Positions 1 through 9,760 of a stretch of 37,495 bases of DNA are shown here, piece after piece. The stretch spans positions 132,501 to 169,995 of the forward strand of contig CAUYUJ010016062.1 in assembly GCA_963575745.1 (NCBI GenBank), given 5' to 3'. The notes below the pieces were generated by a model. That model had not been told where the DNA came from and searched no databases. It worked only from the letters and a program-made list of their open reading frames with translations. The stretch comes from Prorocentrum cordatum (Eukaryota; Sar; Dinophyceae; Prorocentrales; Prorocentraceae). The position numbers and the translations under genes were made by a program. The first letter of the stretch is position 1. Each line of letters begins with the position of its first letter.

Positions 1-219
<219 letters not shown>

Positions 220-239
220 GTCATGTGTTCTCCTCGGAA

Positions 240-388
240 AGCCCGTCCGACCCGCACAATATGGTATAGCCAGTTTGCAAAATGTCGTTGCCCGAACGGT
301 GTGGCCACAACGCGCCTGTCACGAAGTTTCTCACGGAGCTAAAGGGGGCGACGCACACATAGTATTATTACTTTTGGGTAATGCCGAA
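240..388 (+). mobile_element. Diverged copy of the 13.8-kb inverted-repeat element
   Basis: This stretch aligns with 13808-13977. Shared blocks are GTCCGACCCG, ATGGTATA, CGGTGTGGCCA, GGGGGCGACGCACA and ATAGTAT, in the same order and nearly the same spacing. The terminal inverted repeats that are clear in the 13.8-kb copy are degraded here, so this is the older copy. It lies directly against the ACT microsatellite. Confidence 0.7.
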
Positions 389-1997
389 ATCAACTGGCGA
401 CAGAGCTATGTCTGGCAACGCCCAGGGTCAGCGTTCTGATCGGACCTGCGCGCGTCGACACAACGCTTGGGCCTGCAAAGTGCGCGAAAAAGGCGACAAC
501 GGCACGTCTGCAAACACCCAAGGAAAAGATCAACCCGTTTGAATATCCGTGCAGATGGGGTTGCTCAGTGGGCCGACCCTGCCAATCCAGGGTACCCTTT
601 GGTGACCCGTTGTTCGCGGCCCATGCCTTCTGCTTTCCTGTTGACACATGAAGCCCTCGGAACATGTCTTGTGTCCTCCAAAATGTTTTACCCCGACAAG
701 CCCGACGATACACTTGCACAGCACTCCGCAGGCACCTGTGGCGCAGCACAGCGGCGACACTGGTGCTGGCAACCCCAAAAAAGAGGCGACATCCCATCTG
801 GATCTGAAAGCGCCTACTTGGGTCATTGACTCGCCAATCGTATCCACATCACTGAAAGATGCAAAGCATCATGTGCACCCGCGTTGAAGCCCTCGTCGCG
901 CACCCTTCAATCTAGGACTGATTATGCCCGCTTTCTCGGGCACCCCTGGTCCTGTCCGTCTCGAGCGTTTCGGCGTCTGGTTGGCACCCAAAGCGGGACC
1001 TGCCAGAACCAACCACACGGGCCAAGCCGACACTGTCACGAAGGACACATTCGCTTCCGACAATGTGAAACATCACTGTGTGCAGCACCCAAATCGCCAG
1101 ACAATGTCAAGCGGGCTAGGTGCGATGAGCGCAGACACGTGAACTGCTTGCGTCGACCTAGAACATACTTTGGGGCCTTCAAAGAAGGGCGGAAGCAACT
1201 GGATCGCCCAGGGTCAAACATGAAATGGTGACCAGGCTGCTCATGGCTCATGACAGCACCCTGAGGAGCATGGTCCCGTTCGGAGCGTTGGCGAAAATAT
1301 CGAGCACCCTCCATGTTGTAATGCTTTACGCGTGACGATGGTGCTCTCCAGAGGTCAATCTATGACTTCAAGCCAAGTTCAAAGAACAGAGGAAGGCCCC
1401 AGCACTGTCCACTAGGGCCTAGAGGTGCCCCCTGGAGGCACTCACTCGCACCCGAGATCGCAAACGAAAGCCCAACCGAACCTCAGAACTACCCTAAGAT
1501 GCCCTCATATAACCCCAAGATTGCACAGGATGGCCCAGAACTGCCCCTACGGGCAACTGCGTCCTACAGCACAATTTGGTGCCAATAGCATCTGTGCTTT
1601 GCCGTGTAGAAGAAATGTCCCGTGGCACACTGTGCAAACAATAATTAGAGCGCTGCGAAACACGCTGGGGCAAGGCCACGCTACGCAACTCCACCACACT
1701 GGGCAAGCGCGGTCACGATGGTCAAAGCTAGGTTTGCCCCCTCCTGGCCGCGAGGATGCAATACCATACGCGCTCTGCGTCGCGTGGCGCCAGAAATGAC
1801 ATCGCTCGCGCAAGACAACATACGTGCCGCAAGTCCTTTTGAAATTGCGCCGGGAACAAATGCATACGAGCCTGATGTAGATTCCCGCGTTCCCGATACC
1901 TCTGATGCTGCTGCCCAATTTCCCAGAGGAAGTGCAGTCCCACTAGCCCTCTGGGCGCGTGTGATTTAGAAAGGTTCCTCTTCAAACCCTCTCTTTT
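389..1997. other. Mostly unique sequence, no recognisable gene
   Basis: Several frames of 60-135 codons are open on both strands and overlap one another. None has a motif or composition I recognise. A plus-strand frame ending at 1969 (from about 1718) has the most protein-like composition, but nothing supports it beyond being open. I see no tandem repeat or RNA gene in this stretch. Confidence 0.5.
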
Positions 1998-2069
1998 CGC
2001 CTTCGGGGAAGGGCTGATCACTGCTCCTATACACCCATCGCCTTCGGGGAAGGGCTTATCACTGCTCCT
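1998..2069 (+). repeat. 31-bp direct repeat, two copies
   Basis: Two 31-bp copies (1998-2028 and 2039-2069) share CGCCTTCGGGGAAGGGCT and ATCACTGCTCCT with a single G/T difference, separated by 10 bp. They form the left edge of the tandem-repeat domain. Confidence 0.9.
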
Positions 2070-2149
2070 GGATCACCCCCTCCACCACCCGACCGGCCAC
2101 AAACCTAGGACCATGACACCCCCCCCTCACCATCATTCGCAAAAAAACA

Positions 2150-2320
2150 GCATTGAAAGTGCACTTTGCATCAGAATCTAGATCATGCGCTGGCGCCCCG
2201 CGATCACTTTGCATGGTTTTTGATAGGGACGGCGGGGTGCCAGCATGTTACGTGCTGTGCGCACTGCCAACAACACTCCCCCCACCATCGTTGTCAAATC
2301 ATCCTGGCGAAAGGCCCAAC
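2150..2320 (+). repeat. Isolated copy of the ~140-bp repeat unit
   Basis: It contains the landmarks of the 140-bp family described at 4148-4950: GGCGCCCCGCGATCACTTTG, then GACGGCGGGGTGCCAGCAT, then a CTGTGCGCA block and an ACCATC..TGTCAA block. It is a single unit, separated from the other copies by the 100-bp array. Confidence 0.8.
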
Positions 2321-2349
2321 CATATGCAGTTGTGAGTAACGCAAGTGTG

Positions 2350-3310
2350 AACATCGTCCTCGGAGGCCACGATACGTGTGAGAGGTGTGCCGGAATGAGC
2401 ATGCGGTTGGCGGAGAGCTGTACGCGAACCCTGCCACTGTGGCCTTCGGTGGAGCTCCCTATCGAGCCACCAAGCGTGTGAGGGTGCACCGAAATGGACA
2501 TGCGGTGGGCGGAGGCCCACATGCGAACGCGGCCGCTGGGGCCTTCGGTGGAGCTCCCTATGGGGCCATGGAACGTGTGAGTGGTGCGTACAAAAACGGA
2601 CATGCGCCGGGCGCGGAACCGCACGCGAACGCGGCCGCTGGGGCCTTCGGTGGAGCTCCCCATGGGGCCACGAACTTTTGATGGGTGTGGCGGAATGGGC
2701 AGGCGGTGCGCGGGGAACCGCACGTGAACGCGGCCGCTGGCGACCTCGGTGGAGCTCCCTACGGAGCTGCGTCACGTGTAAGGGGTGTGCTGGCATGGAC
2801 ATGCGGTGAGCTAGTTAGGGAGCGCATGCGAACGCGGCCGCTGGGGCCTTCGGTGGAGCTCCCCATGGGGCCATGAAGCGTGTGATGGTGCGCTGACATA
2901 AACATGTGGTGCCCGGGGAGCCGCATGCGAACTGAGCCGCTGGGGCGTGCGGAAAAGCTCCCTATGGGACTGCGCAACGTGTGAGGAGTGTGCCGAACAT
3001 GGCATGCGGTGAGCGGGGAACCACATGCGAACGCGGCCGCTGGGGGTTTCCGTGGAGCTCCCTATGAGACCATGAAGCGTGTGATGGTCTGCTGGCATAA
3101 ACATGCGGTGCGCGGGGAACCGCACGCGAACGCGGCCGCTAGGGCCTTCGGTGGAGCTCCCTATGGGGCCACGAAACGATTGATGGGTGTGCCGAAATGG
3201 ACATGCGATGGGCGGGGAAACGCATGCGAACCCTTCCACTGGGGTCTTTGGTGGAACTCCCTATGGGGCCACGAAGCGTGTGAAAGGCATGTTAAAATGA
3301 TCGCGCGGAG
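2350..3310 (+). repeat. ~100-bp satellite array, about nine units
   Basis: The landmark GGAGCTCCCT (or a close variant) recurs at 2451, 2550, 2652, 2751, 2855, 2953, 3054, 3152 and 3252, giving periods of 98-104 bp. Each unit also carries GAACGCGGCCGCTGGGG, a CATGCGGTG block and CGTGTGA. Unit length varies by amounts not divisible by three, so the reading frame is not kept. The overlapping open frames on both strands here are therefore not evidence of a protein. Each unit has NotI-like GCGGCCGC and SacI-like GAGCTC sites. Confidence 0.95.
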
Positions 3311-3424
3311 GGCGGAGACAGGGGTGGGAGGAGGGAGGAGCAGGAGGAGGGGGACGATGAGGGAGTGAGGAACGCGGGGCGCTGTCTCCTCAAAACGCTG
3401 GGAATGCGAATACAAACTGTAGTT

Positions 3425-4095
3425 TGCGGCAATATCTTGGGTCATGCTGGGTGCCTTCGCGAGCACTTTGCATTGTTCTTTGACAGGAACGGCGGGGTTG
3501 CCAGCATATTGCCTGCTGCGCACAGGGCCACCACCCCTGTCAACAACCAATACAATATGCACGTCGCAGTCAACTCTGGAGCATGCGCGGGCGCCCCGCG
3601 ATCATTTCGCATGGGCTTTTCAAAAGGACGGCGGGGTGGCTGGCAGATTGCCTGCTGTGCGCAGGCCCACCAAATATCATGATGGCCACCTCGCCGCGAT
3701 TGTCCGTTGACTTTCGATGAGGGTGGTGGGGCCCGACATGCTTCCCGATGTGCGCGGGCACACCTGGAACTCCCCGTGCGTGCCACGAACGTGGCGCACC
3801 TGACGCGACCGGAGCATGCGGCACACTTGGCGCAAGTGGACACATAGCACATCTGGCGCACAATGCATGCCTGGCACACTTGGGCCTCAGGGGCGCCTGA
3901 CGCGCCTGGTGCGCGTGGCGCGCCTGGCATGCGTAGCGCACCTCGCTCCAGCGTCGCGCACCTTAGTGGTTCCCAGCAGCTGCCCATACAAATACGGCCG
4001 CTGAATAAACTGAGACTCGGGTGCTACTTATTTGCTGGCAGGGCGGGCGGGAGTGAGCCAAACAGCTTGCGTCTGGGAAAGGTGTCTTGATCCCA
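3425..4095 (+). repeat. Segmental duplication, copy A (partner 4940-5600)
   Basis: About 670 bp aligns with 4940-5600 at an offset near 1.5 kb. Collinear landmarks are GCGAGCACTTTG (3460/4961), GTGGCGCACCTG (3791/5285), ACGGCCGCT (3994/5489) and GTGAGCCA (about 4052/5560). Inside is a GC-rich degenerate stretch built on CCTGGCGCG-like words (3785-3960), which translates as collagen-like Gly-Ala-Pro on the minus strand. The two copies carry different indels, so that frame is not conserved. Confidence 0.9.
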
Positions 4096-4147
4096 ACTCC
4101 CTGGACATAACTACCCCCTCCCCCACCCAACGGGTAGCCAACCCAGA

Positions 4148-4950
4148 CCCATGCCAACGCCCCCCCCATCATCCCTGTTCAAAAAAATGAAACATACACC
4201 ATGCCTCCGAATATTGGGCATGCGCGGGCGCCCCGCGACCTCTTGGCATTGGTTGTTGACAGGGACGGCGGGGGGGGCCCTCACATTCTCTGCTGCGCGC
4301 CAGCCAACCATCCCTGCCAACGAACATCACACAATCCGCACTGCCTCCGAACCCTGAGCACGCGAAGGCGCCCCACGACCACTTTGCAATCCTTTTTCGG
4401 CAGGGGCGGCGGGGGTGCCCTCAGATTGCCCGCTGCTCGCGAGCCACAACTCCTCGTCGACCAAACAGTGCACAGCACACTGCACCTCCAAGCCCGGAGC
4501 ACGCGCGGGCGCCCCGCGCCACTCTGCCTGCGGCGCGCCTGCCGACCACCCCCCTGTCAAACCACGGCGCAGACAGCCAAAAGCGCCTCCAAATCGGGAG
4601 CACGCGTGGGTGCCCCGCGACCAGTCTGCATTGGTTCTGGCCAGGGGCACACAGGCGCCACTCGTGCGTTCAAGAGGGTGCGTGGGAAGGAGCGAGGCGG
4701 CTTGTGCCTTGCGGGCCGGAGGTGTCTTGATCACTGTTCCCTATCAGGACGCATCCCCTCCCCCAAGCGACCAGCGGCCAACCACGAAACATGCTTCCCC
4801 TCCCACCATCCCTATCAACAAAATCATACAAAAAGCACTCTGCCTCCAAATTCGGAGCATGCGCAACCAACCCGATGCGGGCCCCCCCCACCATCCCTGT
4901 CAACAAAACAATACAAAGTACACTCTGGGGCAAAGTTTGGAATCTAGTCC
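4148..4950 (+). repeat. ~140-bp tandem repeat array
   Basis: The landmark GCGCCCCGCG (or a variant) falls at 4228, 4368 and 4509 (140 and 141 bp apart), then a shortened unit at 4610, and further degenerate units to 4950. Each unit has CTCCAAAT..GGAGCATGCGCG, then the landmark, then CACTTTGCATTG, GACAGGGGCGGCGGGGGTG, and CCATCCCTGTCAACAAA. The same units occur in both segmental duplicates (3591; 4953 and 5091) and at 2193, so the whole 2.1-5.2 kb domain is one family. Confidence 0.9.
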
Positions 4951-5600
4951 GTGAGGCCCGCGAGCACTTTGTATTGCTCTTTGACAGGGGCGGCGGGGGT
5001 GTCAGCATATTGCCTGCTGTGCGCAGGGCTACCATCACTGACAAAACACAATACAAATTGCACCTCGCGGCTAAATCTGGATCGTACGCGGCCACCCAGC
5101 GATCATTGCCGAGTGGTTTTTAACAGGGACGGCGGGGATGGTGGCGTATGGCCTGCTGGACGCAGGCCCACCAGACACAATGATGGGCAATTGTTTTCGA
5201 CAAGGATGGTGGGGGCCGACTTGCTTCCCCATGTGTGCTGTCACGTGCGCAGGCGCACAAGACACACTCTGCACGTGCCCCGAACGTGGCGCACCTGGCG
5301 CGACTGGAGTATGCGGCACAGCAGGCGCACGCGGAGGCACGTGGCTCATCTGGCGCACCAGGCGAGCCTGGCACGCTCGGGCCCCAGGGGTGCCTGGCGC
5401 GTGGCGCGCCTGGCACGCGTGGCGAACCTGGCCCCAGCGTCGCGCACATGGGCTGGGTTTTGGTTCCCAGTGGCTGTCCAGCCAAAGACGGCCGCTAAAC
5501 ATGTTTTGGGTGTTACCTATGTCCTGGGTGTTACCTATGTCTTGGGAGGGCGGGTGGAAGTGAGCCAGACGGCTTGTTATCTGGAGGGTGTGTTGACCCC
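4940..5600 (+). repeat. Segmental duplication, copy B (partner 3425-4095)
   Basis: Collinear with copy A. It differs by a local 18-bp duplication at 5507-5542 (TGGGTGTTACCTATGTCC twice). Both copies end in a GTGAGCCA..CTTG block, followed by a GTCTTGATCCC-like boundary motif also seen at 4727. That makes the motif a likely recurrent edge of the repeat family. Confidence 0.9.
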
Positions 5601-5623
5601 TCCTCCTAAGCCCTCCCCTGGGC

Positions 5624-5638
5624 GGGGGGGGGGGGGGG
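5624..5638 (+). repeat. G15 homopolymer
   Basis: An uninterrupted run of 15 G. It is a likely place for length error in sequencing or assembly. Confidence 0.95.
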
Positions 5639-5654
5639 CGCGACCCATTGGAGC

Positions 5655-6290
5655 GTGCGAGATGGCCCAAGATGGCTCCAAGAAGGCCTGGCACAGCCGA
5701 ACACGACCTCCTAAATGTCTCAAGATAGCTCAAGATAGCTTCCAATGTCGTTGCGAGGCCCACAAGACCTCCCCAAGACGGCACCAACTTGCCACGGAGT
5801 CTCCCAAGGAAGCCACCAAAGGCCAACACCCTTCAAACAACAACATTCAAGTATGTGTGCCTTCTCGCATGTTCGCTTTCGACGGCCCTCGGAGGCCTCG
5901 GGATGGCTCCAAGAAGGCCCAAGAGAACCCGACGAAGAGCCCAAGAAGGTCCCAAGACGGCACCGAGAGCGCCCAAAAGCTCCCCAAGAACGCCAATGGA
6001 CAATCCTGACAGGCGTTTTAGGAGCTGCAGGAGGGGGGGAGGGGCTAATCGACACCCCCCTTGTTCAATCGAGCTCCTCCACGATGGCACCAAGATTGCT
6101 TCCGAGGCTCGCAAGAGGGTCCCCAGAGGTACACATGGAGCCTCAAGAGATCCCCAAAAGGCTCAAGACGCTCCAAGAGACCCTAGGACCGCCAAGAGGC
6201 CTCAAAGATGGCCCAAGGAGAACCCCAATCAATTCTCAAGAGACATCCGAAGAGACTCCGAGAGGTATCCAAGAGACCCATGGCCTTTCT
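5655..6290 (+). repeat. CAAGA-rich degenerate short-period repeat
   Basis: Recurring CCAAGA, CAAGATGGCTCCAAGAAGG and AGAGGCCTCAAGA words at loose 12-30 bp spacing give strand-biased sequence rich in CCAAGA. A related block lies at 36047-36235. Both contain an AATCGAC..ACCCCCC motif (about 6047 and 36069), so they are dispersed copies of one family. The long open frames on both strands follow from the low-complexity composition and show no domain. Confidence 0.75.
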
Positions 6291-6296
6291 GCTTGC

Positions 6297-6418
6297 CCTC
6301 CTCCTCTTCTTCCTCCTCCTCCTCCTCCTCCTGCCTCCTCCCTCCTCTTGCCTCCTCCCTCCTCCCGCTTCCCCCTCCCCCCCCCTCCTCCTCCGATCCA
6401 TCCTCCATCCTCCCCCTC
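6297..6418 (+). repeat. CCT/CTC polypyrimidine microsatellite
   Basis: A C- and T-only tract apart from a few G, dominated by CCT units. It is purine-rich on the other strand, of the kind able to form triplex DNA. Confidence 0.97.
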
Positions 6419-6477
6419 TGAGGGTATGACGGCTTCCCCAACCCTTCATTCCACTGCATGCTCATCCACATCCCTGA

Positions 6478-6777
6478 TCAGGGCAACTCGCCTGGGCATC
6501 GCTTCTGGACGGGCTGGTGGAGTTACGCGAAGCGGTCAGAGATTTTAGGATTTCCAAGAGGAGGTGCAGAGCAATCCTGCGCCGCAAACTTGTGCTCGCC
6601 TTTATCGCGGTAGGCACGGTCGAGAATAGTGAGCTCGCACATGCCCGCGACGGTGTCTCGCACGAAATTCCGCGGGAACTCCTGACGTGCGTGAAGATAT
6701 CAGAAAGCATACAGGAGGTGATATACCGAACCGCGCGAGAGGTTACTGAAGATATGCGAATACAAACTGCGTGAAAG
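6478..6777 (+). CDS. Unassigned protein-like open frame (possible exon)
   Basis: An open frame of 98 codons plus TGA follows an in-frame TGA at 6475. It has no ATG near its start. The only start-like codon is GTG at 6517, so if it is coding it is more likely an exon. The product is mixed and charged (ELREAVRDF, IPRELLTCVKISE, EDMRIQTA) with a balanced codon pattern, unlike the low-complexity frames to its left. I do not recognise a family. The opposite strand is also open here, so strand and reality are uncertain. The 16-mer ATGCGAATACAAACTG near its end also occurs at 3404 in unrelated flanks. Confidence 0.2.
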
Positions 6778-6885
6778 CATCGGAAGGGCCCCGCAAGGAT
6801 CCCTAGCCCTCTTGGGGCCAGGCCACTGCGAGCGGCCGCGGCGATCCTAGATATTGACAAACGCATAAACATACACTTCTGGAGG

Positions 6886-7008
6886 TCGGGGATTTACTGA
6901 CCCAGGTCTATCCAAGACCAAAATCAATGCACCCCTAGCTCTGCAGGATCCTGCAAGATCCGGCGCTCTGACTGACCCCCGCTTGCATTGACCCCCGTCT
7001 CTTGAGTT
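6886..7008 (+). repeat. Dispersed GGGTCAAT/GACCCCCG repeat, copy 1
   Basis: It shares its ends with 14353-14540 and 24785-25025. The left end is TCGGGGAT..ACTGACCC, the middle is CAGGATCCTGCA, and the right end is GCGCTCTGACTGACC followed by TTGCATTGACCCCCGTCTC. The ends are conserved and the middle varies in length, as expected of a small non-autonomous element. The 3' edge abuts the protein-like fragment at 7009. Confidence 0.85.
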
Positions 7009-7180
7009 ATGCTGCTCCTATCGTACTCAAGGACCGCATCCCCCCAAAAAATTGAGCACCCAGAACTTTATCGAAACAGTGTCTGCCCGCCGCGCTGGCG
7101 AAATGTCGATCGAGTATCGCCTCCAAGAGCCCGCCACGCGAAAACCTTCCAGTCTCGATACCCTCTTGGTGCACGACATT
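7009..7180 (-). pseudogene. Broken copy of the 24-kb protein-like fragment
   Basis: On the minus strand this reads RHFASAAGRHCFDK..GAQFF. The stretch at 23956-24056 reads RHFASVSSRHGVDT..AAQNYF. The nucleotide alignment runs about 100 bp with a single 1-nt indel. After the T/G run near 7040 the frame shifts here, and VLEYD..SIT then matches VLKYD..DIT of the other copy. That makes this a frameshifted duplicate. The family is unknown. The conserved part is short (about 35 residues) and I assign no function. Confidence 0.5.
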
Positions 7181-7306
7181 CTCTCTGCTGGCCGAAACTG
7201 AAGTAGCTTGGAACATCATGACTCTTGAGCCCCGAAATCTCTCATCCTGAAACATTATATGAAACTGTCGTGGAAACCGTACATGGGTCTCAGAGCATTC
7301 TTTTGG

Positions 7307-7400
7307 GGGTCCCAAAACCGTGGGGTGAAAGACCCAACGGTGACTTCGGAATCCCCAAAGACCTCACCGCAGGGTCCGTCACCACACGGTTTTGGGACCC
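7307..7400. mobile_element. Hairpin or inverted-repeat element (29-bp arms)
   Basis: The left arm is 7307-7335 and the right arm 7372-7400. The arms match at 26 of 29 positions (core GGGTCCCAAAACCGTG) around a 36-nt loop. It resembles a short foldback element. No convincing target-site duplication was found. Confidence 0.75.
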
Positions 7401-8034
7401 TGGAGGCCCCAGCCGCCCGAGACGTCATCGGAGAACGACCCCAGTCCCAACACTGTGCAGTGACCCCGAGTTCCCACCGACTCACCACACATGGTGGTCA
7501 CCACCCCGTTTGGGGGCCCCCGATGCTGTGGTGGGCCCATGGGCAAGCCTTGCGGATGCCATGACAATGGACACTCTACAAATCCTGCCATTGAATGAGA
7601 AAAAGTGCATCTAAAATTGTAAGCCATGCTCTGAACATGTGTCAGACATGTTTTTACACACTTAAAATGTAGTTGAAACAGATTTAGACATGTGGAAATT
7701 ATCCGGCAGCATGCTTTGAGGGATGAAAAAACGGCCCTACCCTGGATTACAAGTGCGTGGTCTGTAAACCTCCTGGGAACCCCCAAAGCCTAGAGCCGCC
7801 AGGACGCGGCACATCACGCAGGGTTTACCTTGTCAGCCCACAGGAGTTTCAGAGCACAGCGCCTCGTAACCCAGGGTAGGGGCGTTTTTTCTGCCCTTGA
7901 ATGCTTCCTCTCCCCCAATCGGCTTCCACAAGGCGAGCCACGACGCTCCGCCTCTGCTCCGCTGCCGGAGGTCCGCCTCCGACGCGCGCCACCGGCGCGT
8001 TGCCCCTGCCGCTCTCCGCGCGCAAGGGAGCGGG
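7401..8034. other. Unique spacer
   Basis: No repeat, RNA gene or supported coding frame was seen. The stretch is moderately AT-richer around 7600-7740 and becomes GC-rich next to the GAG microsatellite. Confidence 0.5.
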
Positions 8035-8190
8035 GAGGAGGAGGAGGGGGAGGAGGAGGAGGAGGAGGAGGAGGAGGAGGGGGAGGAGGAGGAGGAGGAG
8101 GCGGAGGAGGAGGAGGAGGAGGAGGAGGAGGAGGAGGAGGAGGGGAGGGGGGAGGAGGGGGAGGGGGGAGGAGGAGGAGGAGGAGGAGGC
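8035..8190 (+). repeat. GGA/GAG polypurine microsatellite
   Basis: About 155 bp of near-perfect GGA/GAG units with occasional GGG expansions. It is read as poly-Glu, Gly or Arg in plus frames and poly-Pro, Ser or Leu in minus frames. These are artefacts of the triplet repeat. Confidence 0.97.
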
Positions 8191-8555
8191 CCAAGACATG
8201 CCCGCGGGCCTCCGAGGAGGGATGCGCTCTCGTGAAGCTCTGCTCGAGAGGGGGGCGGAAGGTGATCAGCAACAGGAGGACCCCCGACCCTTGGGGAGGG
8301 GACCTCTTTTTTGCTGTTCTCCAGTGCGCAGCCGACTGATCCGTTGCCCCTTCCGGGGGGCCATCAAAGAACGCGCGAGAACACAGCCCTCGGGCAGGGG
8401 ACCTGAGTCAGGGGTGCCAGAACCTCCAGGGGTAGGGGATGCATCGGACCAAACTGCCCAGATGCCTTTTCCCTCATGCGAAGACGGGGGACCTCAGTGA
8501 GGCTACGCCTTCATCGTGCTATCAGGGTTAGGGGTGCTTCCATCCTCGATGACAA

Positions 8556-8653
8556 GGGTCTTGCCATCGCTCGGGCGTCCACTTCCCGTGCATTGTTCGG
8601 TCTGCGTGTTGTTGTTTTTTCGTGTGTCTTGCCAGATGGGTGGTCCTCGCCGA
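8556..8653 (+). repeat. Dispersed repeat pair, copy 1 (partner 22547-22652)
   Basis: Collinear with 22547-22652 through GCCATCGCTCGG, GCGTCCA/ACGTCCA, a T-rich block (TGTTTTTT), TTTCGTGYGTG and GGTCCTCGCCGA. It lies 30 bp before the 8-bp-TSD element below. The 22.5-kb partner is also downstream of a copy of that element, though in different order. Confidence 0.8.
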
Positions 8654-8692
8654 GAAGACTGGCACACGTCCGAGCGATACCAAGGGGTAGGA

Positions 8693-8788
8693 TTAGGTCG
8701 GGCGTGTCCTCCTACAGGCGGATTTTGGCCGACAAATGAAACGTAGTCAGAAAACATTCCAAAATAGTCAACACTACGCCCGACTTAA
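8693..8788. mobile_element. hAT-like miniature inverted-repeat element, copy 1
   Basis: A 96-bp element with terminal inverted repeats TTAGGTCGGGCGT (8693-8705) and ACGCCCGACTTAA (8776-8788), matching 12 of 13 positions. It is flanked by a perfect 8-bp duplication, GGGTAGGA, at 8685-8692 and 8789-8796. An 8-bp duplication is characteristic of hAT-superfamily transposition (known of the family). The tips do not match a classical hAT end, so the assignment rests mainly on TSD length. Copy 2 at 21914-22069 shares the ends and an internal AGTCAGAAAA word. It has no coding capacity and so depends on an unseen transposase. Confidence 0.85.
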
Positions 8789-8834
8789 GGGTAGGACAGC
8801 CAAGGGCAGGGTGGAGAATCAGCTCACGCAGCCG

Positions 8835-8996
8835 GCCTCGAGGACTGGGCCCCGGCGCCTCCCGGGACATCGGCACCCCCCCCCACTGCACCGCGGTTGC
8901 CTTGTTTCCCTCCCACTCTACAGGAGGGCGTCCTGCACGTTGTCTATTATGTGGACGTAGCCGCCTCCAAGCGAGAAATCAACGTGTATGTAAGGG
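8835..8996 (+). repeat. Duplicated exon-intron segment, copy 1 (partner 11611-11975)
   Basis: From GGCCTCGAGGACTG to GTCAACGTG-like sequence this matches 11611-11975 at roughly 90 percent identity, apart from a 205-bp insertion in the partner. The segment covers the 3' part of the CWF19-like exon and about 100 bp of its downstream intron. It lacks the insertion and so shows the empty site. Confidence 0.9.
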
Positions 8997-9109
8997 AAAT
9001 TCTGGGGGACCTTCTCCCTGACGCCGCGCTTCCCGTCCGTCTCGATAACCTTCTTATGCTGCGTCTCAAACTCGTTCTCAGCCTCGTCGAAGGCCTCCCC
9101 TATCCCACC
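8939..9109 (-). CDS. CWF19L2: CWF19-like protein, exon with the CwfJ C-terminal domain 2 core
   Basis: This 171-bp minus-strand exon encodes 57 residues in phase 0. It reads GGIGEAFDEAENEF, then KKVIET, then REKVPQNFPYIHVDFSLGGG followed by YVHIIDN. This matches the CWF19L2/Cwf19 C-terminus, where a DEEW..KK(L/V)ID segment precedes VP..(L/F)PY..V(D/E)F.L.GG(F/Y).H(V/I)I(E/D). The acceptor is CCCGAG|GGT behind a pyrimidine-rich TC/TA tract, and the donor is AAC|GTGCAG. Reading on past the donor meets TAG eight codons later, which supports an intron there. Family proteins bind the late spliceosome and promote lariat debranching in the nucleus. The remaining C-terminus (FG.EV and WW-type end) was not found to the left of 8939. 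Confidence 0.72.
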
Positions 9110-9125
9110 CTCGGGCAGAGAGAGG

Positions 9126-9126
9126 G

Positions 9127-9173
<47 letters not shown>

Positions 9174-9174
9174 T
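9126..9174 (+). repeat. TA then GA dinucleotide microsatellite
   Basis: About 11 TA units run straight into about 13 GA units. On the minus strand this lies immediately 5' of the CWF19-like exon and supplies a TC-rich, polypyrimidine-like tract before its acceptor. Confidence 0.95.
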
Positions 9175-9449
9175 AAAGAAGACGAGACAGAACGGGCGAA
9201 TGCATGGCTAAGTTACGCTCATTGAGCAGAGGCCCAAAGGGACAACCAACATGGATAGCGCTCGACCCGATCACAGGCTGGCATGGCGAACAGCATCGTG
9301 CGAACTTGCTGAAATTAACACCAACAAATCATCATCGTGTTATCAGACCCTTATACTTCCCTGGATGTCTCGTATCTGCTCTCTTCCTCGTCTCCTCGCC
9401 GCGTTGACAGAAACTGAAACATATTCTCCGTGTTAGGATTCTGGGGGTG

Positions 9450-9600
9450 AGGGTCCTCCTCCTCCTCCTTCTCCTCCTCTTCATCCTCCGCCTCCTTCTC
9501 CTCCTCCTCCTCCTCCTCCTCCTGCTCCTCCTGCTCCTCCTCCTCCTCGCTCCTCGCTCCTCGCTCCTCCTCCTCATCGCTCCTCCTCCTCCTCGCACCA
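9450..9600 (+). repeat. CTC/CCT polypyrimidine microsatellite
   Basis: A roughly 110-bp CTC tract with GCTCCT and CGCTCCTCGCTCCT interruptions towards its right end. In plus frames it reads poly-Leu and in minus frames poly-Arg or Glu. Both are artefacts. Confidence 0.95.
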
Positions 9601-9631
9601 CTGACTTCCGCGCCAGAGGACCAGATCTATG

Positions 9632-9660
9632 TACACACACACACACACGCACACACACCC
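9632..9660 (+). repeat. AC dinucleotide microsatellite
   Basis: A short run of AC units with one GC interruption. Confidence 0.9.
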
Positions 9661-9760
9661 CGATCCTGGCCAAGCTCACCCCGAGCCCTCGTCGGCAGAT
9701 GTGCGCCCTGCTGGGCCCCACGGCCCAAGATCCTTGGACCCAGGGATTGGGAGGCATTTC

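Noticed and set aside
3785-3960. Collagen-like Gly-Ala-Pro protein
   Set aside because: It comes from a CCTGGCGCG-rich repeat. The partner copy at 5285-5450 carries different indels, so the frame is not conserved.
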